Positions 18,177-28,133 of a stretch of 64,000 bases of DNA are shown here, in pieces. A model generated the notes under the pieces. It had not been told where the DNA came from. It ran no database searches and was given only the letters and a program-made list of their open reading frames with translations. The stretch is from JAJRVM01 sp963700515. GTDB lineage: Bacteria > Planctomycetota > Planctomycetia > Pirellulales > Pirellulaceae. A program made the translations under genes and the position numbers. The stretch covers positions 36,453 through 100,452 of the forward strand of contig CAVOXY010000012.1 of assembly GCA_963700515.1 (NCBI GenBank), read 5' to 3'. Position 1 is the stretch's first letter. Each line of letters starts with the position of its first letter.

Positions 18177-19650
18177 GTGTCGAATGCACCAGTCGAGTTC
18201 AGCAAGCGAATACTGATGGTCGGTTTTGGATCCGTCGCCCAGTGTACATTGCCGATCCTGGCGAAACACCTGCGAGTGCCATTGGCGAACATCACGGTGC
18301 TCGACTTTGAGGACCGCACACGGCAGTTGGAATCGTGGACGAAGCAGGGAGTGCGATTCGTTCGCGAGCAGATCACGCCGGAGAATCTCGGCGAGGTGCT
18401 GGGCGATTCCTGGGCCCCGGTGACCTGCTGATCGACCTGGCGTGGAACATCGACTGTTGCGAGATTGTAGGCCTGGTGCCATGACCACGGCGTGCTGTAC
18501 ATCAACACGTCGGTCGAGGTGTGGGACCCTTACGATCGGTCCCTCTATGCACCACCCGACGCAGCGGACGCTCTATTGGCGGCACCAGAATCTGCGCCGG
18601 TTGCGGGAGTCGTGGTCGGAGCCGGGGACGACGGCGGTGCTGGAGCACGGGGCCAATCCCGGCTTGATCTCGCATTTCACGAAGCAGGCCCTGTTGGATA
18701 TCGGCGAACGGCTGTTGGCCGACAAGATGGTGACGGGCCAGGATGCCGAAGAGATTGTCCCAGTTGATGGCCGACCGGACGTTCAACCGTTTGGCGATGA
18801 AGCTGGGCGTGAAGGTGATTCACTGTTCGGAGCGCGACACGCAGATCTCCAATCGGCCCAAGGAAGTTGACGAATTCGTCAACACGTGGAGCGTGGAGGG
18901 ATTTCGCGAAGAGGGGACGACGACGGCCGAAATGGGTTGGGGAACGCATGAGAAGGAGTTGCCACCGTTTGCCTATCGAGCACGAGGAAGGGCCGCGCAA
19001 TCAGATCTGCATGGCGCAAATGGGGATCAACACCTGGGTTCGCTCCTGGGTGCCCAATTACTCGATCCGCGGGATGGTTGTTCGCCATGGCGAGGCGTAT
19101 ACGATCTCGGATCGACTCACCGTCTGGGAAGACGGAAAGGCCGTCTACCGCCCCACGGTTCATTATGCCTATTGTCCGTGCGATGCGGCGATCGTGTCGC
19201 TCAACGAACTGCGCGGATACGAGTATGAGCTTCAGCCGCGAGTCCGGATCATGGCCGATGAGATCACCCGTGGGTCCGACATCCTGGGCGCTCTGGTGAT
19301 GGGGCACGCTTTCCATTCGTGGTGGACCGGCACGTGATTTGAGCATTGAGGAATCCCGGCGTCTGGTGCCGCATCAGAACGCCACCACGATGCAGGTGGC
19401 GATCTCGGTTGTCGCGGCCGTCATGTGGATGATTCAGCACCCGCGGATGGGGATTCGCGTTCCCGATGACCTGCCTCATGACTACATCCTGGAGATTGCC
19501 AAGCCGTACTTGGGCAATTTCATCTCGACGCCGTCCGACTGGACGCCGTTGAAGTACTACACGAACGTGTTTGACGATTACGCTCCCTTGTCACTCGATC
19601 TGACGGACCCCTGGCAATTCAAGAACTTCCTGGTGCGGGACCGAGAATAA
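18177..19650 (+). pseudogene. homospermidine synthase, broken by six frameshifts as read
   Basis: NAD-dependent enzyme that makes homospermidine from putrescine; saccharopine-dehydrogenase-like fold. It starts with GTG at 18177 (AAAGGAGAAC 7 bases upstream). The Rossmann motif is ILMVGFGSVAQCTLPIL. To read through, the frame must change near 18415, 18472, 18556, 18755, 18976 and 19334. The assembled protein (about 490 residues, normal for the family) then runs VLEHGANPGLISHFTKQAL, HEEGPRNQICMAQMGINTWV, GHAFHSWWTGTDLSIEESRR and VPHQNATTMQVAISVVAAV. Most shifts are one-base changes in or next to C runs. No segment is missing and no internal stop is needed after correction, which favours sequencing or assembly error over old decay, but six shifts in 1.5 kb is striking. 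It lies 1 base before the decarboxylase start, so one operon. Confidence 0.85.
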
Positions 19651-19651
19651 A

Positions 19652-20791
19652 ATGGCAACTCCGGAAAGACTTCAGCAACTGGCCCACGAACACGGTACAC
19701 CGCTGTTCGTGGTGGATCACGATGTGCTGCGCAAGAATTATCAGCAATTCAAGCAGCATCTTCCACGCGTGCAAGCCTATTACGCGGTGAAGGCCAATTC
19801 CGATCCGGCGATTGTCGAGACGTTCTACCGGGCGGGAGCCAGTTTCGACGTGGCGTCGATTGCCGAGTTCCGGTTGGTGTACGAGAACATCAAGTCGATG
19901 CCGGACAAGGAGCGGCAGGATTATATCTGGGACAAGATCGTCTATGCGAATCCGATCAAGGACAACCAGACGCTTGTCGAGCTGGATCCGTACAAACCGC
20001 TGGTGACCTATGACAACCTGGCGGAGATCGGCAAGGTCAAGCGATTTGCGCCGCACGCCGGCCTGATGTTGCGCATCCGCGTGTCGAACGTGGGGGCGGT
20101 GGTCGAGTTGTCGTCGAAGTTCGGCGCGGCATGTGAAGAAGCGCTCCCGTTGATCGAAGCGGCCTTCGATGCGGGGTTGGGGGTGGAGGGACTCAGTTTC
20201 CATGTCGGCAGCCAGTGCAACAATCCTGACAGCTACCTCCGGGCCCTGGATATGGTTGCCCCGATTTTTCAGCAAGCTTGGGACCGGGGGTACGCGCTGG
20301 TGAAGATTCTCGACATTGGCGGCGGTTTTCCCGCGCCTTACGATGATCACGCGCAGCCTTTCTGCGAACTGGCCGAAACGGTCAATGCCGAGCTCAACCG
20401 GCTCTTTCCCGCCGACATGGAGATCCTGGCGGAGCCGGGAAGATTCCTGGTGGCCACGGCAGGCACCGCGGTAGCCAAAATCATCGGCAAATCGGTGCGC
20501 GACGGCAAACCATGCTATTACATCAACGATGGTGTCTACCATACCTTTTCGGGCGTCATTTTCGATCACATTTCCTACCACCTGAAGGCCTTCAAGAACG
20601 GAGCGACGCGGACGAGTGCCGTCTTTGGGCCGACCTGTGATGCCCTCGATACGATCTCGATGGCCGAAGACCTCCCCGAACTCGAACTGGAAGACCTGGT
20701 CTACAGCGAAAACATCGGCGCTTACTCGCACGCGTCCTCGACCCACTTCAATGGCTTCCCGCCTGCCAAAGTCGTGCATATCAATCGCTGA
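19652..20791 (+). CDS. type III-fold PLP decarboxylase, ornithine decarboxylase type
   Basis: 379-residue alanine-racemase-fold decarboxylase. PLP lysine K47 is in AYYAVKANSDP; H184 in SFHVGSQ stacks on the cofactor; the glycine-rich phosphate loop is LDIGGGFPAPYD; EPGRFLVA follows; the active-site Cys-Asp pair is C329-D330 in GPTCDALD, the signature of ornithine and related diamine-precursor decarboxylases. It would convert ornithine to putrescine, the substrate of the homospermidine synthase encoded 1 base upstream, so the pair forms a compact homospermidine pathway. Lysine or carboxynorspermidine decarboxylation cannot be excluded; the GPTCD-x-x-D form argues for ornithine. The frame is intact, in contrast to its neighbour. 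The stop codon touches the start of a hairpin repeat array. Confidence 0.9.
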   Translation: MATPERLQQLAHEHGTPLFVVDHDVLRKNYQQFKQHLPRVQAYYAVKANSDPAIVETFYRAGASFDVASIAEFRLVYENIKSMPDKERQDYIWDKIVYANPIKDNQTLVELDPYKPLVTYDNLAEIGKVKRFAPHAGLMLRIRVSNVGAVVELSSKFGAACEEALPLIEAAFDAGLGVEGLSFHVGSQCNNPDSYLRALDMVAPIFQQAWDRGYALVKILDIGGGFPAPYDDHAQPFCELAETVNAELNRLFPADMEILAEPGRFLVATAGTAVAKIIGKSVRDGKPCYYINDGVYHTFSGVIFDHISYHLKAFKNGATRTSAVFGPTCDALDTISMAEDLPELELEDLVYSENIGAYSHASSTHFNGFPPAKVVHINR

Positions 20792-21185
20792 GCTACGGGC
20801 GTAGCTGAAGCCGCCAGGCTTCAGATGCGTGGAGTCCGTTGGCCAGCTTCGGCTGAGCTTGGCGGGCCAGCTCGGGGCCGCCAGGCTTCAGATCGTGGAG
20901 TGGCCAGCTTCGGCTGAGCCCTTGGCGGGCTCAGCTACGGGCGTAGCTGAAGCCGCCAGGCTTCAGATGTGTGGAGTCCGTTAGCCAGCTTCGGCTGAGC
21001 CCTTGGCGGGCTCAGCTACGGGCGTAGCTGAAGCCGCCAGGCTTCAGATGTGTGGAGTCCGTTAGCCAGCTTCGGCTGAGCCCTTGGCGGGCTCAGCTAC
21101 GGGCGTAGCTGAAGCCGCCAGGCTTCAGATGTGTGGAGTCCGTTGGCCAGCTTCGGCTGAGCCCTTGGCGGGCTCAGCTACGGGG
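20791..21185. repeat. 81-bp tandem array of paired hairpins
   Basis: Three exact 81-bp periods (starts 20933, 21014, 21095, ending 21176) preceded by two shortened, diverged units. Each unit contains two hairpins in opposite orientation: arms CTGAAGCC and GGCTTCAG around GCCA, then GCTGAGCCC and GGGCTCAGC around TTGGC. The tag GTAGCTGA precedes the first; its complement follows the second. The array fills the space between the convergent 3' ends of the decarboxylase gene and the minus-strand gene ending at 21202. Confidence 0.9.
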
Positions 21186-21201
21186 GCGCACTCGCGTCCC
21201 G

Positions 21202-22780
21202 TTACGGATCAACGTCGATCTCCACCCACACGATCTGTTGGGGAGGTGTGCCAGCGACCTGTTGCAGATGGAGTTGGTTACTGCCACTTGTGACGACATC
21301 GAGCGGGCAGAGAAATCGAAGGGCGCGTGCCGGGCTTCCACCCAGTGGCTCGAGGTTGATCACCTCTTCTCCCTTTCCCAGCGAGTGCCCGTTGAGCGAT
21401 GCCTCGAAGGTCGACTCTGCGACACCATCGCGCTGGGCCAAGCCGACGAGGACCCAGACTTTTCCGGACGTCGGCCCCGGTCCGATGTGGATGCTGAATG
21501 GGCCACCATCAATCGCGTCGGCCGGCAGTTGCACGCCGTTCGGAAAGCCGGGTGGTACCGTGTCGCGGAAACAGATGGGATGGCGGCGAGGTGCGCCCAG
21601 CACGGTCGGACCGGAAAGTCCGTCGTGCAGTAGCTCCCGATACTGCGCCTGGCTGACGGGCCGCGTCTCGCTGTCCATCCAGTTGAAGAGGTACAAGCTG
21701 TCGGCGCCGCGATGGCGAGCCGAAGCGGCAAAGCCGCGTAGCGTCGAGAGATCGTTGGCAACGGCTGCCCCGCTGGGCCACGGCCGCGCATTGTACTCCA
21801 CCCCTGGTGCGATCGTGACGCACTCGTTGGCGCTGCCCAATCGCTCCCGCCATAGCTCAACCGGGATGTCAAAGTCGGAGGTCGTCCAAAACGGGCAAGG
21901 GACAATCAGATCGACGAGTCCTTCCTTTGCCCACAGTACGCCGTCCATTCCCAGGCCGGCGGCAGCATCGGGATGCGCCGGGACACGCACGCCCAGTAGA
22001 ATGGTATGACCCCGCTTCTGTGACCATTGATTGGTGAGTGCGCGCACCTCGCGCGTGAACTGAGTCAGAATCCCGCTCTCTTCCTGCTCGTGTCCCGGTG
22101 TCAGATGATAGCCGAATCGCATCCAATCCAACTCCAATCCGTCGGGATCGTATCGTTCGAGCAGCTCTTTCACGAATGACATGTGATGCTCACGCACTTC
22201 CGCGTGCGCATAGTTCATGGCTCGGTTTACCCAGGGGCTGGCCGAGCCATTGGGCACGCGCCAGAACTGAGGATGTGTGCGCCAGAACGTCGAGTGCATG
22301 AAATTGTCCGTCTTCATCGACACTGTGCACATCGTTCATTCTCATCGACAGCCAAGGCGAAATCTGCTTCTCACGGCAACGCTCGATCCAGATGGCATAC
22401 GGATCCAGATGTGATTCCGCGAGACGTTTGCAGTTCTGCGGCCACAGGTCTTGCGGTTCCTTTCCGCTGACCAGATCCCAAATGGCGTCACGCGAACTAC
22501 TGCGAAAGCTCGCGCGCATGGCATTAGCGTTCAAAAACAAGTGTGTGATGGACGAGGCGGCATACTGGTCCACAAAGGCCTGCAGTCCTTCCCGTGTCAT
22601 CTCCGCGGGCTGGCGAGTGCCGAAGAAATGGCTGTTGTCCTCGTTGATCACGAGCATGTTCTTTAGCGATTTGTTCTGCTCAATAGCCGTCGTACTTTCG
22701 GATGCCGGCTGGTCATCGGCCAGCACTCGCGTCGCCATCAAACAGACAGTCAATAACAAGATGTATCGGTCGCGGGCCAT
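21202..22780 (-). CDS. secreted TIM-barrel glycosidase-like protein (GHL10-like), one frameshift
   Basis: About 525 residues when joined. The ATG at 22780 (GAGGAG 8 bases upstream) starts a signal peptide (YILLLTVCLMATRVLA). A barrel follows: ITHLFLNANAMRASF, IWIERCREKQISPWLSMRMN, where the frame changes near 22323. The second part has TFWRTHPQFWRVPNG, MNYAHAEVREHHMSF and YDPDGLELDWMRFGYHL, the strand ending in LDW-x-R that is typical of GHL10/family-10-like barrels, and then YLFNWMDSE. A C-terminal beta domain (GPFSIHIGPGPTSGKV, EASLNGHSLG) probably binds carbohydrate. Joining needs one base fewer. The substrate is unknown. The gene lies beside a DUF4091 protein with similar secreted design, both read leftward. 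Confidence 0.7.
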
Positions 22781-23009
22781 GGCAGACTCCTCGCTCAAGC
22801 GTGTGCGTGGATCGTATCGCAATCAGTTCGCGATTGCGGGTGTGTCACGGAGGAAAAAACTGTTGATATCTTTCGTGGTTGGAAAATCCGTCACCGGCGG
22901 GGCGGTCTTGGGTTGTCTTTCGCTCGACTACTCCGTTGGTATAACCTTGCCGGCAGCAACAGCGTACAGCCGATTCGACGGCCATTCTAAATCGTTTTCA
23001 CTCGGTCTT
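22781..23009. other. short intergenic region
   Basis: 230 bases between two minus-strand genes of related function; it contains the ribosome-binding site for the upstream barrel gene (GAGGAG, just right of 22780) and nothing else I can identify. Confidence 0.4.
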
Positions 23010-25460
23010 TCAATTCTCCCGCAACTCAGTCAGTTGCTTGAGAATCTCGACTCGTGCCGCGTCCGCCCCGGAGCGGTCCTTGGTAGTGTGCCAAAAAATG
23101 TCGTTGCAACCCGGTGCATTGAGAACGCCTTGTGCCGCGGATGTGAGCAGTTGACGAGCGACCTGAAGTCGATCCGCCGAGAGTCCCCTTTCCTCGGCTC
23201 GCCGAATCCCCTCGCGGAGCATCACGAGATATTCGTAGTCTTCCACGCTTTCCCGTACCGCCTCCATCTGCTTGGCGGCGGTTACCGACCGCGCGTCGAG
23301 AAAAAGTGGCGTGAAGGCTGAACCTTTGACGGCGTATTCGTTCCAGGACGATGCTCCACCATTGTCCCCAAACGCCCAGAAAAACGAACCGGTTGCTCCA
23401 ACCTGCCAACATTGCCAAGCCTGCAGCCGATAGTAGCTGTATGGGTCAAGCAGACGAGCAGGTCCAGAACAAGAGTAGAACTGGAGTGTCTTGCCGTCCT
23501 TCTGATGATCCAGATAAAGCTCGTGGAAGGACGGTGGTCCGGAGAGCCACATGACACGATTGGGACAGATCACATCGCAGGCGTCCCACAGCTCTGGGGG
23601 AGCCTTTCGCGGGTCGGCATAGGTCGGATCCTCCCAGATCACGACGTCCGGCTGCGCGGTGCGAATGGCTTGCGACCAGGCGATGATCGGAGATACATCG
23701 GAGCTCTCGTTCGGTTCGTCACGCAGTAGCAGTCCCAGTTGGTTGGCTTGCACGCCTCGGTCGGCCAAGTGAGCCACCCAGGCATTGATCCACCTTGCCA
23801 CGTTGCCCCGGAATCGATCTGTTCCCAGTTCATCCCCGCCAAATGAAGTCGGCACGTGAACGAATACGTGATAGCGACGCGCGGCGGGCCACTCCTTGAG
23901 CCACAGGTCCAGCTCTTGCGTGTCCAGTTGGATCTCGCCGTCGTCGCGAAATTGCACTTGATTCAGTACGCTGCCGGTTGCCCACGGAGCGTTGACGAAG
24001 TGTTGTTGCAGATGATCTACCAAAGCCTGTCGATTCTCAGGCGTCATCCCGTAGCTGCCTCGGCCATTGGTGTAGGACCAGCCACCTACCAGCAACGAGG
24101 TCTTCGACGGGAAATCCAGCGGGTAGACGTGCAGCGCGAGCGGGATCCGGATCACCGGCTGTTGTTGCGTCTCGAGGACTAATGTTGCGTCGTGCCGCCT
24201 CGCTTCCAGGTCGGTTGTGTGGAACGTCAACCACAACTGACCAGGAATGCCGGGCAACAGGCGAGTTTGCCAGGCACCGTCCGCGGGTCTGATCTCTTCC
24301 AGCGCCGAGGCGACAGGCTGGCCACTGCGAGTATCCGTCCAAGCCGCTTGGTACAACGTCAAGCAAGAAGGGGTGGGCGAGCCGGGAATTCCCTCCACAT
24401 GGCACTTGATGGCAATTGGCAAGTCGCCGCTGTTGGCAATGTTCACGGCCGCCGAGCGATACTCACCACGCATGGCATGAACAACGATCGGCTCGATTCG
24501 GTCCTGCTTGACCGGCATGCCGTGCAAGTCTAACGGATCCCATGGATTGGTGCGCCAAGCGATGAAACAGTCACAACCTGCCGCGCGCCAGATGCGGGCC
24601 TGGACGCCAAACAGCCGAGCATGTGTCTCGTTTAAGGGAATACGTGTGTCGAACGTGCCAAGGTTGAATTGATCGGTCGCCCACTGGTTACCGATGTTCT
24701 CCAGTTCAGTGCGCAACTGAGCAACCAAGGGAGCCTTGTCGGCGGGCAAACGCTCGAGGGCTTCCGAGACTTGCTGCCGATCGGTCGCAAATCGATGTTG
24801 GATTCCCGACGAGATCTGGAGGGTGCCGAAATGCTCTTCGGGGTCTGACGCTACGACGGGGCCGGTTGGATCGAGTGCTGTCCACGAATCTGGACCGCGA
24901 AAGATCTCGACTTCGTCGACAAAGCCAAAGGGTCCAGATAACACGACCATGAAGCGAACATACCGCCCGCGGGTCTTCAAGCGATGAGTTACCAACCGAC
25001 GTACCTGGTAGCCCTCCGCGGGAAGCGGACCGTTTTCTGCTTGATCCAACGTCACCAGGTCTCCGACGTCATGGAATACCTGTCCGTCATCACTGACTAA
25101 CACGCGAATCGTCAAAGGCCATTCGACGCCCGCGGTGCCGGCGGCCGTGCGAAAGGCGGCGCCGGCGATCGGCTCGATACGCTGCAAATCGACAGTGATC
25201 GCGCCATAACCGGAACTGACCCAGCCTACGGTCCCCTTGTTCGTCCAGAAGTAGCCGGCCGATAGCTCACCATCCGTCAATTGCACCGCGTCACCCGTAT
25301 CCTGGCAATGTTCATATCGTGGAAACGGAGTCAGTGTGTACGGTTTGCCGCGTGCCAGGTTGTTTTCGGCAGCAGGTGTCTCTTGGGCAACGGCGCTGCA
25401 GTGACTGACCGTCACGAGGCAGGCGAGGACGACGAAACGCTGAAGTAATGAAACCGTCAT
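23010..25460 (-). CDS. secreted DUF4091 glycosidase-like protein with F5/8-type N-terminal domain
   Basis: 816 residues from the ATG at 25460 (AGGA about 9 bases upstream). A signal peptide (FVVLACLVTVSHCSAVA) precedes a discoidin/F5-8-type beta-sandwich (about 35-190: GKPYTLTPFPRYEHCQDTGD, RYVRFMVVLSGPFGFVDEVE). A linking beta domain follows, then a barrel ending in the DUF4091 signature DARSVTAAKQMEAVRESVED-YEYLVMLREGI. DUF4091 proteins relate to GH123-like hexosaminidases. LLLRDEPNESSDVSPII supplies an acidic pair that could be catalytic (D-E-P), and FFWAFGDNGGASSWNEY lies in the sugar-site region. Activity is inferred from the family. The longer open frame up to 25700 has no signal peptide in frame at its start and is rejected. 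Confidence 0.85.
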   Translation of the reverse strand: MTVSLLQRFVVLACLVTVSHCSAVAQETPAAENNLARGKPYTLTPFPRYEHCQDTGDAVQLTDGELSAGYFWTNKGTVGWVSSGYGAITVDLQRIEPIAGAAFRTAAGTAGVEWPLTIRVLVSDDGQVFHDVGDLVTLDQAENGPLPAEGYQVRRLVTHRLKTRGRYVRFMVVLSGPFGFVDEVEIFRGPDSWTALDPTGPVVASDPEEHFGTLQISSGIQHRFATDRQQVSEALERLPADKAPLVAQLRTELENIGNQWATDQFNLGTFDTRIPLNETHARLFGVQARIWRAAGCDCFIAWRTNPWDPLDLHGMPVKQDRIEPIVVHAMRGEYRSAAVNIANSGDLPIAIKCHVEGIPGSPTPSCLTLYQAAWTDTRSGQPVASALEEIRPADGAWQTRLLPGIPGQLWLTFHTTDLEARRHDATLVLETQQQPVIRIPLALHVYPLDFPSKTSLLVGGWSYTNGRGSYGMTPENRQALVDHLQQHFVNAPWATGSVLNQVQFRDDGEIQLDTQELDLWLKEWPAARRYHVFVHVPTSFGGDELGTDRFRGNVARWINAWVAHLADRGVQANQLGLLLRDEPNESSDVSPIIAWSQAIRTAQPDVVIWEDPTYADPRKAPPELWDACDVICPNRVMWLSGPPSFHELYLDHQKDGKTLQFYSCSGPARLLDPYSYYRLQAWQCWQVGATGSFFWAFGDNGGASSWNEYAVKGSAFTPLFLDARSVTAAKQMEAVRESVEDYEYLVMLREGIRRAEERGLSADRLQVARQLLTSAAQGVLNAPGCNDIFWHTTKDRSGADAARVEILKQLTELREN

Positions 25461-25640
25461 GGTCGTGATCCTATTCGGCCGACGTGCGTAGGAATCAGCA
25501 GCTCGTGCTGCTGCCCAATCGACTCCATTCTCCCATTCAAGAAACCCGGCACAATAGGGGGCAAAGGTCATCTCGTGGTTGTGCTTACCAGAGCGTGGGG
25601 GAGTTAGAGTGCTAATCGCCAACATGCGCGCATCTTCGTG

Positions 25641-25661
25641 GCTGCGGCATCCTGCCGCAGC
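25641..25661. terminator. hairpin between the decarboxylase and DUF4091 genes
   Basis: A perfect 8-base stem (GCTGCGGC and GCCGCAGC) with an ATCCT loop, 50 bases beyond the stop of the decarboxylase gene (minus strand). A second, weaker stem (AGCCAC/GTGGCT) lies just before that stop. No U-run, so any termination role is uncertain. Confidence 0.4.
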
Positions 25662-25710
25662 AGCTGCTACGTGACGTCGCAGCCACGTTCCGGCAGCCAC
25701 GCTCGGGTGG

Positions 25711-27123
25711 CTACGATAATGCGTTCGCTGCCTGGCAAATCAGTTCCCACGCTTGCTGGACATTTTCCAGCTCGGTATTCGTCTGGCCAATGGACATGCG
25801 AATCACGAACTGGTCATTCAATTTAGTGTGCGTCAGGTAGGCACGGCCGGTGTGATTGACATATTCCAGGATTTGTTTCGTGGCGGCGTCACCGGCAAGG
25901 TGTCGAAACGTAACAAGATTTAATGGAGTGGGCGCCACCCGTTGAAAGTCCGAGTGGCTATCCACCCAATCGGCGAATTGTTGAGCCATCGCGACGTGCT
26001 GACGCAGCTTTTCCTGTAACCCCTGGACACCATAGTGGCGGATCACAAACCAGAGTTTGAGGGACCGGAAGCGGCGGCCCAATGGGACGTGCCAGTCCCG
26101 ATAATCGATGACGGCTCCCGATTCAGTCGCCTTGTTCTTCAAGTATTCGGGCAGCACGCTGAGCGTCCGAATCAACGCCGCTCGATCCGCCACATAGAAA
26201 CAATCGCAATCGAAGTTGGTGAACATCCACTTGTGTGGGTTGAAGCAGTAGCTGTCCGCCAACTCGAGTCCTGCCAGCAGGGTGCGGTATTCGGGACAGA
26301 TCGCAGCGGTGCCGTACATGGCGGCATCGACGTGCAGCCACAAGCCGTGTCGTCGGCAGATGTCGCCGACTGCCCGCAAAGGATCGCAGGCCCCGGAAGA
26401 TGTCGTGCCGACGGTGGCAAGCACGATGCAAGGCTGATTTCCAGCTGTCTTGTCAGCCTCGATAGCGACGTCGAGTTTCTCTGGTTGGAGGCTGAACTCT
26501 TCATCAACTTCGATCAGCCGCAGGTTGTCACGACCCAATCCGGCGACCATCATCGCCTTTTCGATCGATGAGTGTGCCTGGGTGGAGGTATAGGCAGTCA
26601 GACGCCGGTCGATACCGTGCCGATTGCTCTCGTAGCCGGTACAGCGCTCCCGCGCTGAGAGCAGAGCGCAAAGGGCGGCGCTCGAAGCCGAATCCTGGAT
26701 GACACCTCCCCCCAGGGACGACGAATGAAAGCCGCGCGGCAGCTGCATCATGTCAACCAGCCAGTCCATGACGTGTGTCTCCAACTCCGTGCAGGCGGGA
26801 CTGGTCGCCCAGATCATGCCCTGAACGCCGAGTCCCGAAGAGAGCAAGTCGCCCAGGATGGAAGGCCCGGAATTGTTGGCCGGAAAGAAGCCAAAAAAGT
26901 TCGGTGATTGCCAATGTGTGATGCCGGGCATCAGGATTTCGTCGACGTCGCGCAGCATCTGCTCAAACGCCTCGCCGTGCTCCGGCGCTCGTGCCGGTAG
27001 CCGCTCCCGGATCTCGCCCGGCGCAACTTGCGCCAGCACGGGATAGTCTTCTACTTCCTGCATGTAACGCGCGATCCAGTCAACGACCTGGTAACCGTGC
27101 TTGCGGAATTCGTCGGGGGTCAT
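25711..27123 (-). CDS. group II PLP-dependent decarboxylase (aromatic-L-amino-acid type)
   Basis: 470-residue fold-type I decarboxylase that removes CO2 from an aromatic amino acid such as tyrosine, tryptophan, phenylalanine or DOPA. The family signature is complete: THWQSPNFFGFFPANNS (substrate pocket), ASSAALCALLSARER, QAHSSIEKAMMVAGLG, LHVDAAMYG (Asp to the pyridine ring) and the PLP lysine K298 in SYCFNPHKWMFTNFDC. C-terminal FVIRHYGVQGLQ is also typical. Length is normal. The context gives no substrate clue. The ribosome-binding site at 27123 is weak, but the start begins the conserved MTPDEFRKHGYQVVDWIA. The frame is intact. Confidence 0.92.
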   Translation of the reverse strand: MTPDEFRKHGYQVVDWIARYMQEVEDYPVLAQVAPGEIRERLPARAPEHGEAFEQMLRDVDEILMPGITHWQSPNFFGFFPANNSGPSILGDLLSSGLGVQGMIWATSPACTELETHVMDWLVDMMQLPRGFHSSSLGGGVIQDSASSAALCALLSARERCTGYESNRHGIDRRLTAYTSTQAHSSIEKAMMVAGLGRDNLRLIEVDEEFSLQPEKLDVAIEADKTAGNQPCIVLATVGTTSSGACDPLRAVGDICRRHGLWLHVDAAMYGTAAICPEYRTLLAGLELADSYCFNPHKWMFTNFDCDCFYVADRAALIRTLSVLPEYLKNKATESGAVIDYRDWHVPLGRRFRSLKLWFVIRHYGVQGLQEKLRQHVAMAQQFADWVDSHSDFQRVAPTPLNLVTFRHLAGDAATKQILEYVNHTGRAYLTHTKLNDQFVIRMSIGQTNTELENVQQAWELICQAANALS

Positions 27124-27931
27124 GGAGCAACTGTTCTTTCGCGCGTGAGGAAGTGTGCGGAGGGATGTCGCGGCTTTCCAAAGCTAGCCCTCGAACATTT
27201 TAGGACAAACTAACCGCCAAAGCACTGATTGACAATGCCGGAGGAAAAAGCGCCGGGTGTGACAAGCTCGCCATTAGATGTGGGCCGCTTCGTGTCCGGC
27301 GCACCCGGAAGAAATCACGCGTGGCCCTGTAAGCCGGCTCCAAAACGACGGGACGAAACTGGCCGAGCCGGCTGTTGTCCACAGAGCAACCCCTTCCTCG
27401 CGGCAATCGATGTCCATTGAACGAAAACCACGCGGCTCGGCACATCACGATCCGTCAGACAACGAACGGAACATCTACTCGACAATGAGGGTACCGAAGG
27501 ACTCCACGTCAGGGATGTCGGTCATTGCATCGATGTCAAGACGCCACCATTTGATGGCCCGTGGCTCCCACTCGGGATCTGCGGGTCGGCCGCTGTCGTC
27601 GACCTTGCGGCGAACGTCTGCCACATAGGCGCCTAGCGGCGAAGGAAGTCGTCACGATAGTCTGGATCACAGGAAGCATGGATTCAAGACGCCGTCGTGG
27701 CAAGACCGTCTGCACAGTGGCCCAGAACATAACACGCCCGTTGCCAAGCCACTCTGGTTGCGGCCACATGTCCGCCAGGTCCGTGGCGGTGAATTGTCAC
27801 GGTCGTCTCGCGAGTCAATGTCGCTGCTGGCGCCATGCAGACCGTGCCGATTCTTCATTCCGCCTTCCCTCTTCGCTCGTGATAGAAGGCGTTACGAGCG
27901 CCGGTACACCCTACCAATGACTTTCTACCCT

Positions 27932-27971
27932 ACCAATGACCAATGACCAATGACCAATGACCAATGACCAA
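27932..27971. repeat. heptamer tandem repeat CCAATGA
   Basis: About five and a half uninterrupted copies of CCAATGA. A single further copy lies at about 27914, before ACTTTCTACCC. The unit is the reverse complement of the TCATTGG repeat at 5371-5410. Confidence 0.85.
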
Positions 27972-28039
27972 AGACTTCACGATCGCGGCTCGCCGTACCC
28001 AGCCTCATGCGGTCAGCCACGCAATGGCTGCATAAACCG

Positions 28040-28069
28040 TTTACAGCGAGTGGCCGCCGGCGTTAAAAT
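28040..28069 (+). promoter_or_regulatory. candidate sigma-70-type promoter for the TlpA-like gene
   Basis: TTTACA (28040-28045) and TAAAAT (28064-28069) are separated by 18 bases and lie 64 bases upstream of the chosen ATG. Each matches five of six consensus positions. No experimental support; a chance match cannot be excluded. Confidence 0.35.
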
Positions 28070-28133
28070 GTTGGCTCTCCTGCAGATATCGGATCTGGGG
28101 GGCTTACACGGAATTTTCGAGGTGGCGAACGCA

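Larger units (their letters stand above)
27124..28133. other. 1-kb divergent intergenic region
   Basis: Separates the decarboxylase and the TlpA-like lipoprotein genes. It holds the heptamer repeat at 27932-27971, a candidate promoter at 28040-28069 and, at 27256-27273, an 18-base sequence that recurs in reverse orientation at 46657-46674. Open frames here have no motifs. Confidence 0.45.

Noticed and set aside
19619..20779. 386-codon open frame on the minus strand
   Set aside because: Antisense to the intact ornithine-decarboxylase-type gene, whose PLP and Cys-Asp motifs are unmistakable; no ribosome-binding site or motif on the other strand.
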